This document shows positions 9,112 to 17,930 of a stretch of DNA of 64,000 bases, piece by piece (positions within the stretch are counted from its first letter, which is position 1; every line of letters begins with the position of its first letter). The stretch is taken from the NCBI GenBank assembly GCA_016719565.1, contig JADJYU010000016.1, positions 1-64,000 of the forward strand, written 5' to 3'. The DNA is from Ignavibacteria bacterium. Its GTDB lineage: Bacteria > Bacteroidota > Ignavibacteria > Tepidaquicellales > Tepidaquicellaceae. Made by a program: the position numbers and the translations under genes. The notes under the pieces were generated by a model. The model searched no databases. It was not told the origin of the DNA and saw only the letters and a list, made by a program, of their open reading frames with translations.

Positions 9112-10089
9112 ATGCTTAAAAAATTATTAATATTTACAGTGATCTTAATAGGATTTTTCCTGCTGATCAATTATGTGCTGATGCCGCTCTATGTAAAGCA
9201 TTCTGATACCGTAATTACTCCGAAAGTCATTGGCAGCAATTATATTGAGGCGAAAAAAATAATAGAAGACGCCGGACTTGAAATCATACAGGGAGATATC
9301 AAATACGATGAAAGTATTCAGATAGGAATGATACTGGATCAGAATCCGCCGCCTGATGCAACCGTAAAATACGGAAGAAGAATTTACGTAACTATCAGCG
9401 GAGGTGAGCAGCTGTCTGAAGTTCCTAATCTGAAGGGAAAATCTCTCAGAGACGCTAAGTTCACACTGGAGCAGAGAGGTCTGAGACTCGGCGAGACTGT
9501 AAGAAAGCCGACACAGGAATTTCCGGAGGACTATGTAATTTCACAGATCGTTCAGCCGGGAAGCAAAGTAAAAAAGAATTCGAAGTTAGATCTGATATTA
9601 AGCGACGGTCCGCAGATAGGAGATCTTAAAGTACCGAGTTTAGTAGGGAAATCTCTTGAGGAAGCAAAGAAAATTATCACTGACAGTAAAATGAAGATCG
9701 GTAAGATCACATATCAGACCAACAATAATGTACCTGCCGGCCAGATCGTAGATCAGTATCCTAAACAGGAAAAATCTGCAAATGAAAATACAGCGGTAGA
9801 TATTTTTGTCGCAAGAAAAAAAGTCATTGAACAAACAGAAGTTTTAGAGGATGATCCTGACGGCACCGGACCCGTTAAAGATACAGAAGAAGGGAATACC
9901 GGAACTGATCCTGACGTTAAGAAGGAAAAACCTCTGATCAAAAAGGATGAAGGCGCGGATAAAAGTGACAAGCCGACTGTAAAACCTGAGAAGGAAAAAG
10001 ACGATAAGGTTAAAAAGGAAAATCCTAAAACAGATAATCCCGGAACAAAAAAGGATAACAAAGCGGATGATGATCATTTTCCGAAATAA
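9112..10089 (+). CDS. PASTA-domain membrane protein
   Basis: 325 residues. One N-terminal transmembrane helix (LLIFTVILIGFFLLINYVL) is followed by three PASTA repeats at about residues 35-102, 103-172 and 173-245, each with the pattern 'VPNLKGKSLxDAKxxLEQxGLxxG ... GSKVKKNSKLDLILSDG'. There is no kinase domain, so this is a stand-alone PASTA protein rather than a PknB receptor. PASTA modules bind muropeptides or cross-linked peptidoglycan. The C-terminal 80 residues are a low-complexity Lys/Asp/Glu/Pro tail (KKENPKTDNPGTKKDNK). It leads a tight plus-strand series with rpe and nnrD. Exact role unknown; cell-wall sensing or binding is inferred. Confidence 0.85.
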   Translation: MLKKLLIFTVILIGFFLLINYVLMPLYVKHSDTVITPKVIGSNYIEAKKIIEDAGLEIIQGDIKYDESIQIGMILDQNPPPDATVKYGRRIYVTISGGEQLSEVPNLKGKSLRDAKFTLEQRGLRLGETVRKPTQEFPEDYVISQIVQPGSKVKKNSKLDLILSDGPQIGDLKVPSLVGKSLEEAKKIITDSKMKIGKITYQTNNNVPAGQIVDQYPKQEKSANENTAVDIFVARKKVIEQTEVLEDDPDGTGPVKDTEEGNTGTDPDVKKEKPLIKKDEGADKSDKPTVKPEKEKDDKVKKENPKTDNPGTKKDNKADDDHFPK

Positions 10090-10105
10090 TATTTAAATAT
10101 CCGGT

Positions 10106-10798
10106 ATGAAAAAAATTCTTCCGTCAATACTTGCAGCGGATTTTTCCAGACTCGGTGAAGAGATCAAAAATGCAGAGTCATGCGGGGCTGATATAATTCA
10201 CTGTGATATAATGGACGGCAGATTCGTTCCGAATATAAGCTTTGGTCCGAAGGTAATTTCCGATGTAAATAAAATTACAGACCTGCCTCTTGATGTGCAC
10301 CTCATGATAGAAAATCCTGAAAATTTTATAGATGAATTTTATGAAGCGGGAGCGGATATGATCTCCGTTCACTATGAGAATAATTATCATCTCGACAGAG
10401 TATTGCAGCAGATAAGATCTCACGGGATAAAAGCCGGCGCTGTACTGAATCCCGCGACTCCTGTGTCATCTTTAGAAAATGTTTTATATAATGCCGATTA
10501 CGTATTGCTGATGAGCGTGAATCCCGGATTCGGCGGACAGAAATTTATCGATAATACTTTAAGGAAGATTAGTGAGTTAAAAGAAATGATCGTCAGGAAC
10601 GGATACAAAATAGAAATCGAAGTGGATGGGGGAGTTGATCTTTCAAATATAAAATCAATTTCAGATGCAGGAGCTGATATGTTTGTTTGCGGATCATCAA
10701 TATTTAATTCGGAAGACAGATGCGGAGTGATAAGTAAAATGAAGTCACTTATTGGAGAATTCATCGCTTTGAGGGGGGGAAAATGGAAATTACCATAA
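10106..10798 (+). CDS. rpe: Ribulose-phosphate 3-epimerase
   Basis: Interconverts ribulose 5-phosphate and xylulose 5-phosphate in the pentose phosphate pathway. 230 residues, usual length. Family motifs in order: KILPSILAADFSRLGEEI, HCDIMDGRFVPNISFGP (metal-binding His and catalytic Asp), LDVHLMIENPE, LLMSVNPGFGGQKFI and IEVDGGVD (second catalytic Asp). It sits 16 bases after the PASTA gene and 23 bases before nnrD, consistent with one transcript. Confidence 0.96.
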   Translation: MKKILPSILAADFSRLGEEIKNAESCGADIIHCDIMDGRFVPNISFGPKVISDVNKITDLPLDVHLMIENPENFIDEFYEAGADMISVHYENNYHLDRVLQQIRSHGIKAGAVLNPATPVSSLENVLYNADYVLLMSVNPGFGGQKFIDNTLRKISELKEMIVRNGYKIEIEVDGGVDLSNIKSISDAGADMFVCGSSIFNSEDRCGVISKMKSLIGEFIALRGGKWKLP

Positions 10799-10821
10799 AT
10801 TAATACAATCATAATGAATAA

Positions 10822-12378
10822 ATGAAGAATGTATTTTTTAATAGCGAGATATCTTGTGTTGAAAAGATAATAATTCCTTCACTCAAAGTTCCTTCTCTAA
10901 TACTGATGGAAAATGCCGGCAGGAGTTTCACAGAAATATTACTGCAGGAGTTTCCGGATATTCAGGAACATCAGATAATTATATTTACAGGAAAAGGTAA
11001 CAACGCCGGTGACGGATTTGTGATAGCCAGGCATTTATGTAATTTGAAATTGAATGTTAGGCTTGTTATGATCAGCAGCAGAAAAGATCTTTCAGGTGAG
11101 GCGGGAATTAATTTTGATATATTAAAGAATTCTGAAATAATCTCAAAACACCTTTCCATAATAAATTATAAAAACATTTCAGATCTGAAGGATAAGATCA
11201 GTTTCGATAACAGCATAATTATTGATGCAATTTTTGGAGTTGGATTTAAGGGTGAACCGGATAAGAAAACCGCTGAGCTGATAAATTTCATAAACGGCAT
11301 TGAAAATAAAAAAGTCATTGCAGTCGACGTACCGTCAGGATTGAGTAATTATGATCAGAAATCTAAAGCAGTAAAAGCTGATATTACGGTTTCGATGAGT
11401 GTAAAAAAATTTGATACTTTATTTTACAGCGGCAGGGAATTCAGCGGAAAGATCTTAACGGCTGATATTGGAATTTCCGGAAATGAATTTACATATTATA
11501 ACATAAACAGAATTTTTGAAACTGAAGAAAGTGATGTAAGAAAATACATACCCGTCAGAAAAATTAATTCCAATAAATATACCAACGGTAAAACACTGGT
11601 GATAGCAGGTTCAAAAGGTCTTACAGGCGCAGCTTATCTTTCATCAGTAGCGGCAATGAGAGCGGGTTCAGGCGCAGTGATAACGGCGGTTCCTGAATCT
11701 GTCAATGATATTCTTGAAATAAAAATGACAGAAGTTATGACGCTTCCGCAGAACGAAACGGATGAATGCACTTTGAATATGAATGCGTATGAGAAGATCA
11801 GTAAAAAAATTAAATGGGCTGACTGCGTTCTGATCGGTCCGGGATTGTCAAAGAATGAAGAGACAATGGAATTAGTCAGACACATTGTAAAAAATAATCA
11901 GACAAATTATGTGATCGATGCCGACGCGCTGAATGCTTTTAAAGATAATCTGAATATTTTAAAGAATAAAAATATAATACTTACTCCGCATTTCGGAGAG
12001 TTTGCAAGTCTTACAGGAATGGATCTGACAGAACTTAAAAGCAATTTTTATAATACAGGAAAAGATTTTGCTAAGAGATATAATGTTACTTTAATCCTGA
12101 AAAATTCTCCTACAGTAATTACAGACGGTAAAGATTTTATAATTAATCCGACCGGAAAGGAAAATCTCGCCACTGCAGGAAGCGGTGATGTGCTTTCGGG
12201 AATAACAGCCGGACTTTATTCAGTTACAGGAAATGCAATGGAGAGTTCGGTTGCCGCAGTATACATACACGGTATGTGCGGAGACAGACTTTATGAAAAG
12301 TCAGGAAGCTCTTCGACATTAGCAGGAGATTTAATATGCGAGATCGGTTTTGTAAAAAATAAATTCTCTGCTTCGTGA
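10822..12378 (+). CDS. nnrD: Bifunctional NAD(P)H-hydrate epimerase / ADP-dependent NAD(P)HX dehydratase
   Basis: 518 residues, repairs hydrated NADH and NADPH. The N-terminal YjeF_N epimerase domain (about 1-220) has MENAGRSF, GKGNNAGDGFVIARHL and DAIFGVGFKGEP followed by VDVPSGLS. The C-terminal ribokinase-like dehydratase domain (about 235-515) has TLVIAGSKGLTGAAYLSS, GPGLSKNEET, VIDADALN, LTPHFGEFASLTG and GSGDVLSGITAGL. Both activities are therefore present in one chain, as in the E. coli fused protein. Its TGA overlaps the GTG start of the next gene (GTGA). Confidence 0.95.
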   Translation: MKNVFFNSEISCVEKIIIPSLKVPSLILMENAGRSFTEILLQEFPDIQEHQIIIFTGKGNNAGDGFVIARHLCNLKLNVRLVMISSRKDLSGEAGINFDILKNSEIISKHLSIINYKNISDLKDKISFDNSIIIDAIFGVGFKGEPDKKTAELINFINGIENKKVIAVDVPSGLSNYDQKSKAVKADITVSMSVKKFDTLFYSGREFSGKILTADIGISGNEFTYYNINRIFETEESDVRKYIPVRKINSNKYTNGKTLVIAGSKGLTGAAYLSSVAAMRAGSGAVITAVPESVNDILEIKMTEVMTLPQNETDECTLNMNAYEKISKKIKWADCVLIGPGLSKNEETMELVRHIVKNNQTNYVIDADALNAFKDNLNILKNKNIILTPHFGEFASLTGMDLTELKSNFYNTGKDFAKRYNVTLILKNSPTVITDGKDFIINPTGKENLATAGSGDVLSGITAGLYSVTGNAMESSVAAVYIHGMCGDRLYEKSGSSSTLAGDLICEIGFVKNKFSAS

Positions 12379-13202
12379 AAATAAAAGCAATATATTTTCA
12401 TTTAGCGCTGATAGCTTTTTGTCTGCTTATATTTATTCAGTCATCCATCCCGGGAGATGAACTGCCGAAAGTTGAATTTCAGTTAAATGATAAGTTTATA
12501 CATGCGGCAATATACTTCATCCTTTATATTTTATTTTTTTATTCCTTAAAATATCAAACTAAAAGTATTAAATTACAGCGTTTTTCTTTTGAATTTGCAT
12601 TACTGTTTACTGTGCTGTACGGAATATCCGATGAGTTTCATCAGTATTTTGTGCCGAACAGAAGCAGTGAATTAAATGATGTCTTTGCGGATATTGCAGG
12701 AGCTCTTATCGGAATGGCGGCAGTGAAATATTTTTTATTGAACAGGATTACCGCTTCAGTTATTTTGATATCATTCCTGATCAGCGGCTGCGCCTCTTCG
12801 AAAAAGGTCAGCGAAAGTTCTGTGATCAATGATAAAGTATATATAACGGAAGCTGATGCATGGATAGACAAAATGCCCGGGATCGGAAGCAGTGACATTA
12901 AATTTGGATTTCTGATAAGTGTAAATATAGAATCGGATAAATTACCGGAAGATTACAGCATTAAAAACTTTACAATATTTTTTAATAATGATACTGTGAA
13001 GACGGATAAAGTTTTAACCGAGGCATTTAAAATTACGGATGATGCAGTGAAGTTAAACGTAATTCATGATCTGACAAAAATTTATACTGACCGTGAGAAA
13101 AGCGAACCTGTCACTTCACAGTTTAAATTTGATGTGTATTATAAGAGTAAAAAACTAAGCAGCATAAAAACAGAAAAATTAAAAATATTAACTGTCCAAT
13201 AA
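12375..13202 (+). CDS. VanZ-like membrane protein, apparently fused to a lipoprotein
   Basis: 275 residues from a GTG that overlaps the nnrD stop by four bases. Residues 1-121 are a VanZ-like domain: four membrane segments with IQSSIPGDELP, DKFIHAAIYFILYILFF, and the conserved GISDEFHQYFVPNRSSELND followed by DIAGALIGM. Then comes a second signal-like stretch, ASVILISFLISGCASSKK, a textbook lipobox, and a 130-residue strand-rich periplasmic-type domain. A lipobox in the middle of a protein is odd. Removing one T from the T6 run at 12731-12736 would end the VanZ protein at a TGA overlapping the TTG at 12738, giving two genes. VanZ proteins are of poorly known function, some linked to teicoplanin tolerance. 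Confidence 0.8.
   Translation: MKIKAIYFHLALIAFCLLIFIQSSIPGDELPKVEFQLNDKFIHAAIYFILYILFFYSLKYQTKSIKLQRFSFEFALLFTVLYGISDEFHQYFVPNRSSELNDVFADIAGALIGMAAVKYFLLNRITASVILISFLISGCASSKKVSESSVINDKVYITEADAWIDKMPGIGSSDIKFGFLISVNIESDKLPEDYSIKNFTIFFNNDTVKTDKVLTEAFKITDDAVKLNVIHDLTKIYTDREKSEPVTSQFKFDVYYKSKKLSSIKTEKLKILTVQ
12738..13202 (+). CDS. Probable separate lipoprotein gene inside the VanZ-like frame
   Basis: From the in-frame TTG at 12738-12740 the protein is MNRITASVILISFLISGC followed by ASSKK: a short basic N-region, hydrophobic core and LISGC lipobox. The mature part of about 135 residues includes VYITEADAWIDKMPG and KNFTIFFNNDTVKTDKVLTE, with no family recognised. An internal start of this kind, or the single-base repair described for the VanZ entry, would give a normal exported lipoprotein. 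Position relative to VanZ (TTGA-type overlap after repair) mirrors the GTGA overlap just upstream. Confidence 0.45.
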   Translation: MNRITASVILISFLISGCASSKKVSESSVINDKVYITEADAWIDKMPGIGSSDIKFGFLISVNIESDKLPEDYSIKNFTIFFNNDTVKTDKVLTEAFKITDDAVKLNVIHDLTKIYTDREKSEPVTSQFKFDVYYKSKKLSSIKTEKLKILTVQ

Positions 13203-13211
13203 AAATAATAA

Positions 13212-14654
13212 ATGATACAATTACACGAGATCTATGAAGTTATACCTTTAGTACTGATCGCATTTGCAGCCTGCGCTATCCTCGTCATTGAATCTTTTTC
13301 AAAAAAAGGCGCAAGCGCAGTATACGGATTTAGTATCATAACAGTGATAGGAGCGATTGCAGCTTCATTCCTGTCACTTAATAAAGAACTTATAATCTTT
13401 AATCAGTTTTTAAGGATTTCAAACGCATCGGTAATGTTCAGCGTAATAATACTCGCCGGAATACTGATCACAATAATTGCATCAAAAAATTATATTGATA
13501 AGGAGAATATTAATTTCGGGGAATATTATTCGCTGATATTATTTTCCGTGCTCGGGATGATGCTGATGGTGTTTGCGAATGACTTACTTATAATATTTAT
13601 CGGATTGGAACTGATGTCAGTATGTTTTTATGTGCTGGCGGGATTTCTCAGATTGAGACAGAAGTCAAATGAGAGCGCATTAAAATATTTCCTACTCGGC
13701 GCATTTATAACGGGATTTATTTTATACGGCATAGCGCTGATATACGGTATCAGCGGAACAACAAATCTCGCTGAGATCTATAATCAGAAAAAGCTTTTTA
13801 CAAATTACGTTTTCATTATCGGGTTTGCTCTGTTTCTGATCGGCTTTTTATTCAAGATAGGGGTATTTCCATTTCATATGTGGATACCTGATGTGTATGA
13901 CGGCTCGCCGACTACTATATCAGGTATGTTTTCTACAGCCGGTAAGATAGCAGCGGTCGGCACGATACTGCCGATAATACTTGCTCTTAATATTACGAAT
14001 TTCAAACTGATATTTTCAATAGCGGCAGTTGCAACGATGATGTACGGAAATGTCATTGCTCTTGCGCAAAGCAATATGAAACGACTTCTTGCATATTCAT
14101 CCATTGCCAGCGCCGGATATATTTTTGTCGGCGTAGCTGCTATGAATGAGTTCGCGCTGAAAGGAATCGCGTATTATCTGATAGCATATACATTTATGCA
14201 GCTCGGAGCTTTTATTATAGTATCAATCCTTGAGAAAAAAGATGACGGCTCGAGAGATTATAAGAATGTTGATCTTGATTTTTATAAAGGACTCGGTAAA
14301 AGAAATCCTCTTATGGCGACTTTCATGACAATATTTCTTTTTTCCCTTGCAGGTATTCCTCCCTTTGCGGGATTCTGGGGAAAGTATTATTTATTTTATG
14401 CTGCAATACAGGCGAACCTGATATGGCTTTCCGTGATCGGCATAATGCTGAGTCTGATAGGAGTATACTACTATCTGAAGATAACTGTGTATATGTGGTT
14501 CTATGAATCAACTGATCTTATAACAGCAGGTTATGTAAAAGAACCGGTCAGCAGTTCAGGAATTTTTGCAACTTCGCTTGCAGTGATCGGAACTGTAGTG
14601 TTAGGAATGTATCCGAACTGGTTTTTCAAAATATTTAAAATGATAGCTGAGTAA
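13212..14654 (+). CDS. nuoN: NADH-quinone oxidoreductase subunit N
   Basis: 480 residues with about fourteen transmembrane helices, an antiporter-like proton-pumping subunit of complex I. Landmarks: IGLELMSVCFYVLAGF (the conserved Glu of helix 5), ESALKYFLLGAFITGF, KIGVFPFHMWIPDVYDGSPT, MKRLLAYSSIASAGYI and SLAGIPPFAGFWGKYYLF. No other nuo gene is within the window on either side; upstream is the VanZ/lipoprotein gene and downstream a VWA protein 8 bases away. Either the nuo operon ends with this gene relocated, or this is an extra NuoN paralogue. Confidence 0.93.
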   Translation: MIQLHEIYEVIPLVLIAFAACAILVIESFSKKGASAVYGFSIITVIGAIAASFLSLNKELIIFNQFLRISNASVMFSVIILAGILITIIASKNYIDKENINFGEYYSLILFSVLGMMLMVFANDLLIIFIGLELMSVCFYVLAGFLRLRQKSNESALKYFLLGAFITGFILYGIALIYGISGTTNLAEIYNQKKLFTNYVFIIGFALFLIGFLFKIGVFPFHMWIPDVYDGSPTTISGMFSTAGKIAAVGTILPIILALNITNFKLIFSIAAVATMMYGNVIALAQSNMKRLLAYSSIASAGYIFVGVAAMNEFALKGIAYYLIAYTFMQLGAFIIVSILEKKDDGSRDYKNVDLDFYKGLGKRNPLMATFMTIFLFSLAGIPPFAGFWGKYYLFYAAIQANLIWLSVIGIMLSLIGVYYYLKITVYMWFYESTDLITAGYVKEPVSSSGIFATSLAVIGTVVLGMYPNWFFKIFKMIAE

Positions 14655-14662
14655 AATATAAA

Positions 14663-15754
14663 ATGAATATACTTTATTCAAAATGGCGGCCTGACTCAAT
14701 GACTGACGAGAAGAGACTTGAAAATCTTATTTCGATCTTCAGTTATCTTTTGATTCAGACAAACGGGGACATAGACGAAGCGCTGGAATGGATGGAGCAG
14801 CTGAATGAAAATTATAAAATGTTTGACAAGGATATGTCTTTCGGTGATTTTGTAGATGAGCTGAAGAAACAGGGATTTATTGCTGAGAAGGATGGCATGA
14901 AAATAATTACGGCTAAAGGTTCTCACAGGATCAGAACAGAATCGATGAGGAAAATTTTCTCAGGTCTGAAACCCGGTTCAACAGGATTTCATGAATCCAG
15001 TAAATCCGGAAAAGGAGTTGAAAGACTTAACGAGCTTAAGAAATTTGAATTCGGAGATCAGGTAACTAATATCGATCTCACTTCTACTATAAAAAATGCA
15101 TTCATAAATTCCGGTATAAATAATTTCCGGCTGAGTGAAGATGATATCGATGTTTATGAAACTGAACATATGACAAGCTGCGCAACTGTTTTAATGATAG
15201 ACATATCTCACAGCATGGTGCTTTACGGCGAAGACAGGATCACACCGGCAAAGGAAGTCGCGCTGGGACTTTCAGAACTGATACTTTCAAAGTATCCGAA
15301 AGACAAACTTAACATAGTGGTCTTCGGTGATGACGCGAAAGAAATATCAGTCCGTGATCTTACTTTTTTATCTGTCGGACCTTTTCATACAAACACACAG
15401 GCGGGACTAAGACTTTCGAGACAGATATTAAAGAAGAAAGGGAATGTGAACAAACAAATCATAATGATCACGGATGGTAAACCTTCTGCGCTGTTTACGG
15501 ATGACGGCAGGATCTACAAGAATTCATTCGGACTGGATCCGAAGATTGTCAATAAGACACTGGACGAAGCGGTGGCATGCAGAAGAGACAAAATAAAGAT
15601 CACTACATTTATGATCGCGCAGGATCATTATCTTATCAAATTCATTCAGGACTTTACAAAAGCAAATAACGGCAAAGCTTATTATTCCGATCTGGATAAT
15701 TTAGGGCAGCACATTTTCGTAGATTACCTCCGCAACAGAAAAAGATTCGACTAA
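14663..15754 (+). CDS. VWA-domain protein
   Basis: 363 residues. The N-terminal third is helical (ISIFSYLLIQTNGDIDEALE ... SFGDFVDELKKQGFIAEKD). The C-terminal 200 residues form a von Willebrand A domain with MIDAS metal site DISHSM (residues about 175-180), a middle Thr in HTNTQAGL and ITDGKPS. It begins 8 bases after nuoN. Soluble VWA proteins of this layout often work with MoxR-type AAA ATPases in metal insertion or complex assembly, but no MoxR gene is present here. The next gene follows after 5 bases. Confidence 0.8.
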   Translation: MNILYSKWRPDSMTDEKRLENLISIFSYLLIQTNGDIDEALEWMEQLNENYKMFDKDMSFGDFVDELKKQGFIAEKDGMKIITAKGSHRIRTESMRKIFSGLKPGSTGFHESSKSGKGVERLNELKKFEFGDQVTNIDLTSTIKNAFINSGINNFRLSEDDIDVYETEHMTSCATVLMIDISHSMVLYGEDRITPAKEVALGLSELILSKYPKDKLNIVVFGDDAKEISVRDLTFLSVGPFHTNTQAGLRLSRQILKKKGNVNKQIIMITDGKPSALFTDDGRIYKNSFGLDPKIVNKTLDEAVACRRDKIKITTFMIAQDHYLIKFIQDFTKANNGKAYYSDLDNLGQHIFVDYLRNRKRFD

Positions 15755-15759
15755 GCGCT

Positions 15760-16605
15760 TTGAAGAATTATTTCACACTTCTTTCCTTAATTACAATATT
15801 TTTTTTAACAGGTATTAATTATGCATACAGTGACAGTCTGTATTTTTTTAATTCCGACAGAATATTCGTACCGACTGAAGCAAGTGTTATCGAAGCAAGA
15901 GTCGGAGTTACAAAGTATACTGACAGTAAATTCCTTGAACTGGATATAGGCGCGACTATTGATGTGATAGGACTTAAAAAAAAGAAGACGGATTATTCAT
16001 TCGGAGTGGATTTTTTTACATATTCAAATTTAAGGAGCGAGGATAATTTTAAATTTCCTGTTGATGCGATCGATTATTTATTCGGGGTGAATTTTAATAT
16101 GAAGAAAAGAATTAAGAGCGGTTATGAAATATCAGGACGGTTCAGAATTTCACATATATCTTCGCATTTGCAGGACGGACATATTTATGAAAGGACGGAT
16201 ACTATTTTTACGCCGTTTGTATTCAGTAAAGAGTTTCTCGATCTTTCAGTTGTGAATACATTAAGACCTTCATTAAATACAGAATTGAAAAGTATGCTTT
16301 CGGTTAATTATATTTTTCATGCAATACCTGAGGAGATAACAAAATTCTCCGGCCAGATAGGACTTGAAGGGAGTTATTATTTTACGAAATTGCTCGGAGT
16401 ATATTTATCAAATGACATTAACATTGCAACGGTAAAAGGTAAAACCAATTTAAATGAAAATCTGGAAAGCGGAATTATATTCGGTAATATGGATTCAAAA
16501 AAGATCAGACTTTATTTCAGATATTATGACGGGCAGGATTACAGGGGACAGTACTACGGAAATTATTTTAATTATAAAGGCATCGGCCTTAAATTCAGTT
16601 TATAA
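15760..16605 (+). CDS. Outer-membrane beta-barrel protein, DUF1207-like
   Basis: 281 residues, TTG start 5 bases after the VWA gene. Signal peptide (LLSLITIFFLTGINYAYS), then alternating amphipathic strands ending in an aromatic-rich KGIGLKFSL, typical of an outer-membrane barrel. Motifs such as SGRFRISHISSHLQDGH and RLYFRYYDGQDYRGQYYGNY resemble DUF1207 proteins, an uncharacterised barrel family. An alternative is a generic porin-like barrel. Followed after 9 bases by a propeller protein, which may be its periplasmic partner. Confidence 0.65.
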   Translation: MKNYFTLLSLITIFFLTGINYAYSDSLYFFNSDRIFVPTEASVIEARVGVTKYTDSKFLELDIGATIDVIGLKKKKTDYSFGVDFFTYSNLRSEDNFKFPVDAIDYLFGVNFNMKKRIKSGYEISGRFRISHISSHLQDGHIYERTDTIFTPFVFSKEFLDLSVVNTLRPSLNTELKSMLSVNYIFHAIPEEITKFSGQIGLEGSYYFTKLLGVYLSNDINIATVKGKTNLNENLESGIIFGNMDSKKIRLYFRYYDGQDYRGQYYGNYFNYKGIGLKFSL

Positions 16606-16614
16606 AAATTTATT

Positions 16615-17487
16615 ATGATAATAATATTATTTTTTAATTTTCTTTTCGGAATGTCTTTTGGAGCTTCAGCCGGAGCAACCGACAGTCTGTTAATTAAAGA
16701 GAATGAGATAAAAGGATTTACAAACGCAGTCTCAATGACAATTGATGCAAAAGAAAATCTATATGTACTCGATGCTGACAGGAATGAGATCCTTAAATTC
16801 AATACGGATTTTAACCTGGTAAAAAGAAATGGTAAGCAGGGCTGGGATAAAGGACAGTTTGATTCGCCTACATATATAGACGGATCCTCCGGGCTTGATA
16901 TATTTGTATCGGATGGTAAGAATAAAAGAATACAGAGATTTGATCTTGAGCTGAATTACATTTCCGGTCTTAATACTGCGCAGGAAGATTTCCCGACACA
17001 GTTTCAGTTCAATACTCCTTTCTCTACATTAGTAATAAACACAAATCAGCTTTACGTTGTGGACAGCGACAACAACAGGATCATTGCATATGACGGCAAT
17101 CTGCCTGTTCAGATATTCGGTGATTATAAATCAGGCAAAGGTGAACTAAGAAGACCTGTGAAAATTTTAAAGGACGACAGAAATTTTATTTACGTGTTTG
17201 ATAAGGAATCAAGTTCTATACTTTCGTTTGATAACCTGGGAAATTATCTAAGTCAGTATCAGATAACAGGACTGGAAACATTTACGATCAGGGATAACAT
17301 GCTCTATCTATATGACGGAAAAGGAATTACTAAATATGATTTGAATACACGAAGCATTGTAAATAAATTATTCCTTCCGAAAAGCAAAAAAAAATATACA
17401 TTTACTGATATAATGGTTTTAAGCAATGAAAGGTATTTACTATTAGGAAAAAAAAGTTTAAGTTTGTGGAGGCATAAACTAAACTAA
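16615..17487 (+). CDS. NHL-repeat beta-propeller, exported
   Basis: 290 residues. Short signal segment (MIIILFFNFLFGMSFGASAGA), then six NHL-type blades: NLYVLDADRNEILKFN, LDIFVSDGKNKRIQRFD, QLYVVDSDNNRIIAYDG, FIYVFDKESSSILSFD and further weaker ones. Such propellers bind protein or glycan partners. No enzymatic residues stand out. It closes a plus-strand run of tightly packed genes and is followed 14 bases later by ssb. Confidence 0.75.
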   Translation: MIIILFFNFLFGMSFGASAGATDSLLIKENEIKGFTNAVSMTIDAKENLYVLDADRNEILKFNTDFNLVKRNGKQGWDKGQFDSPTYIDGSSGLDIFVSDGKNKRIQRFDLELNYISGLNTAQEDFPTQFQFNTPFSTLVINTNQLYVVDSDNNRIIAYDGNLPVQIFGDYKSGKGELRRPVKILKDDRNFIYVFDKESSSILSFDNLGNYLSQYQITGLETFTIRDNMLYLYDGKGITKYDLNTRSIVNKLFLPKSKKKYTFTDIMVLSNERYLLLGKKSLSLWRHKLN

Positions 17488-17493
17488 GGAGGA
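17486..17493 (+). promoter_or_regulatory. Strong Shine-Dalgarno upstream of ssb
   Basis: AAGGAGGA ends 8 bases before the ssb ATG at 17502. It is the strongest ribosome-binding site in the window and stands out because most genes here have none. Confidence 0.8.
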
Positions 17494-17501
17494 TATTTGC
17501 T

Positions 17502-17929
17502 ATGCGAGGCCTAAACAAAGTAACACTCATCGGAAACGTTCAGCCGAACGACCCGGAACTTAAGTACATTCCAAACGGAACTGCGGTTTGCAGATTCAAA
17601 TTAGTCACTTCCGAGACCTACAAAGACAAAGACGGTAATCAAATTGAAAACGCTGAATGGCACAGGATCGTCGCGTGGGGTAAACTCGCAGAGACATGTA
17701 ACACTTATCTGAAAAAGGAAGCAGGATCTTTATGGAAGGTAAGATCAGAACACCGGACACCTATGAAAAAGAGGGAAAAACTGTTTACCCACATCCGGAA
17801 ATAGTAATGGAATCTTTGCTGATGCTTGACACAAGGCCGGCCGGCGAATCAAACGGAAAAAGCGAGGTCAGTGAATCTGCCGGAGTAGTTTCGGATAAAT
17901 CCTCTGACAGCGGTGATGCTCCGTTTTAA
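17502..17929 (+). CDS. ssb: Single-stranded DNA-binding protein (frameshifted as sequenced)
   Basis: About 142 residues after repair. First frame: GLNKVTLIGNVQPNDPELKY, VCRFKLVTSETYKD and AEWHRIVAWGKLAETCNTYL, the OB-fold of SSB. The frame then goes astray, while the next frame gives GSRIFMEGKIRT, EIVMESLLMLDTR and ends in SGDAPF, the usual acidic C-terminal tip that recruits replication and repair proteins. One A missing in the A5 run at 17712-17716 (AAA AAA GGA expected) is enough. SSB is essential, so a base-call error is far more likely than loss. Preceded by a strong Shine-Dalgarno. Confidence 0.93.
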
Positions 17930-17930
17930 T

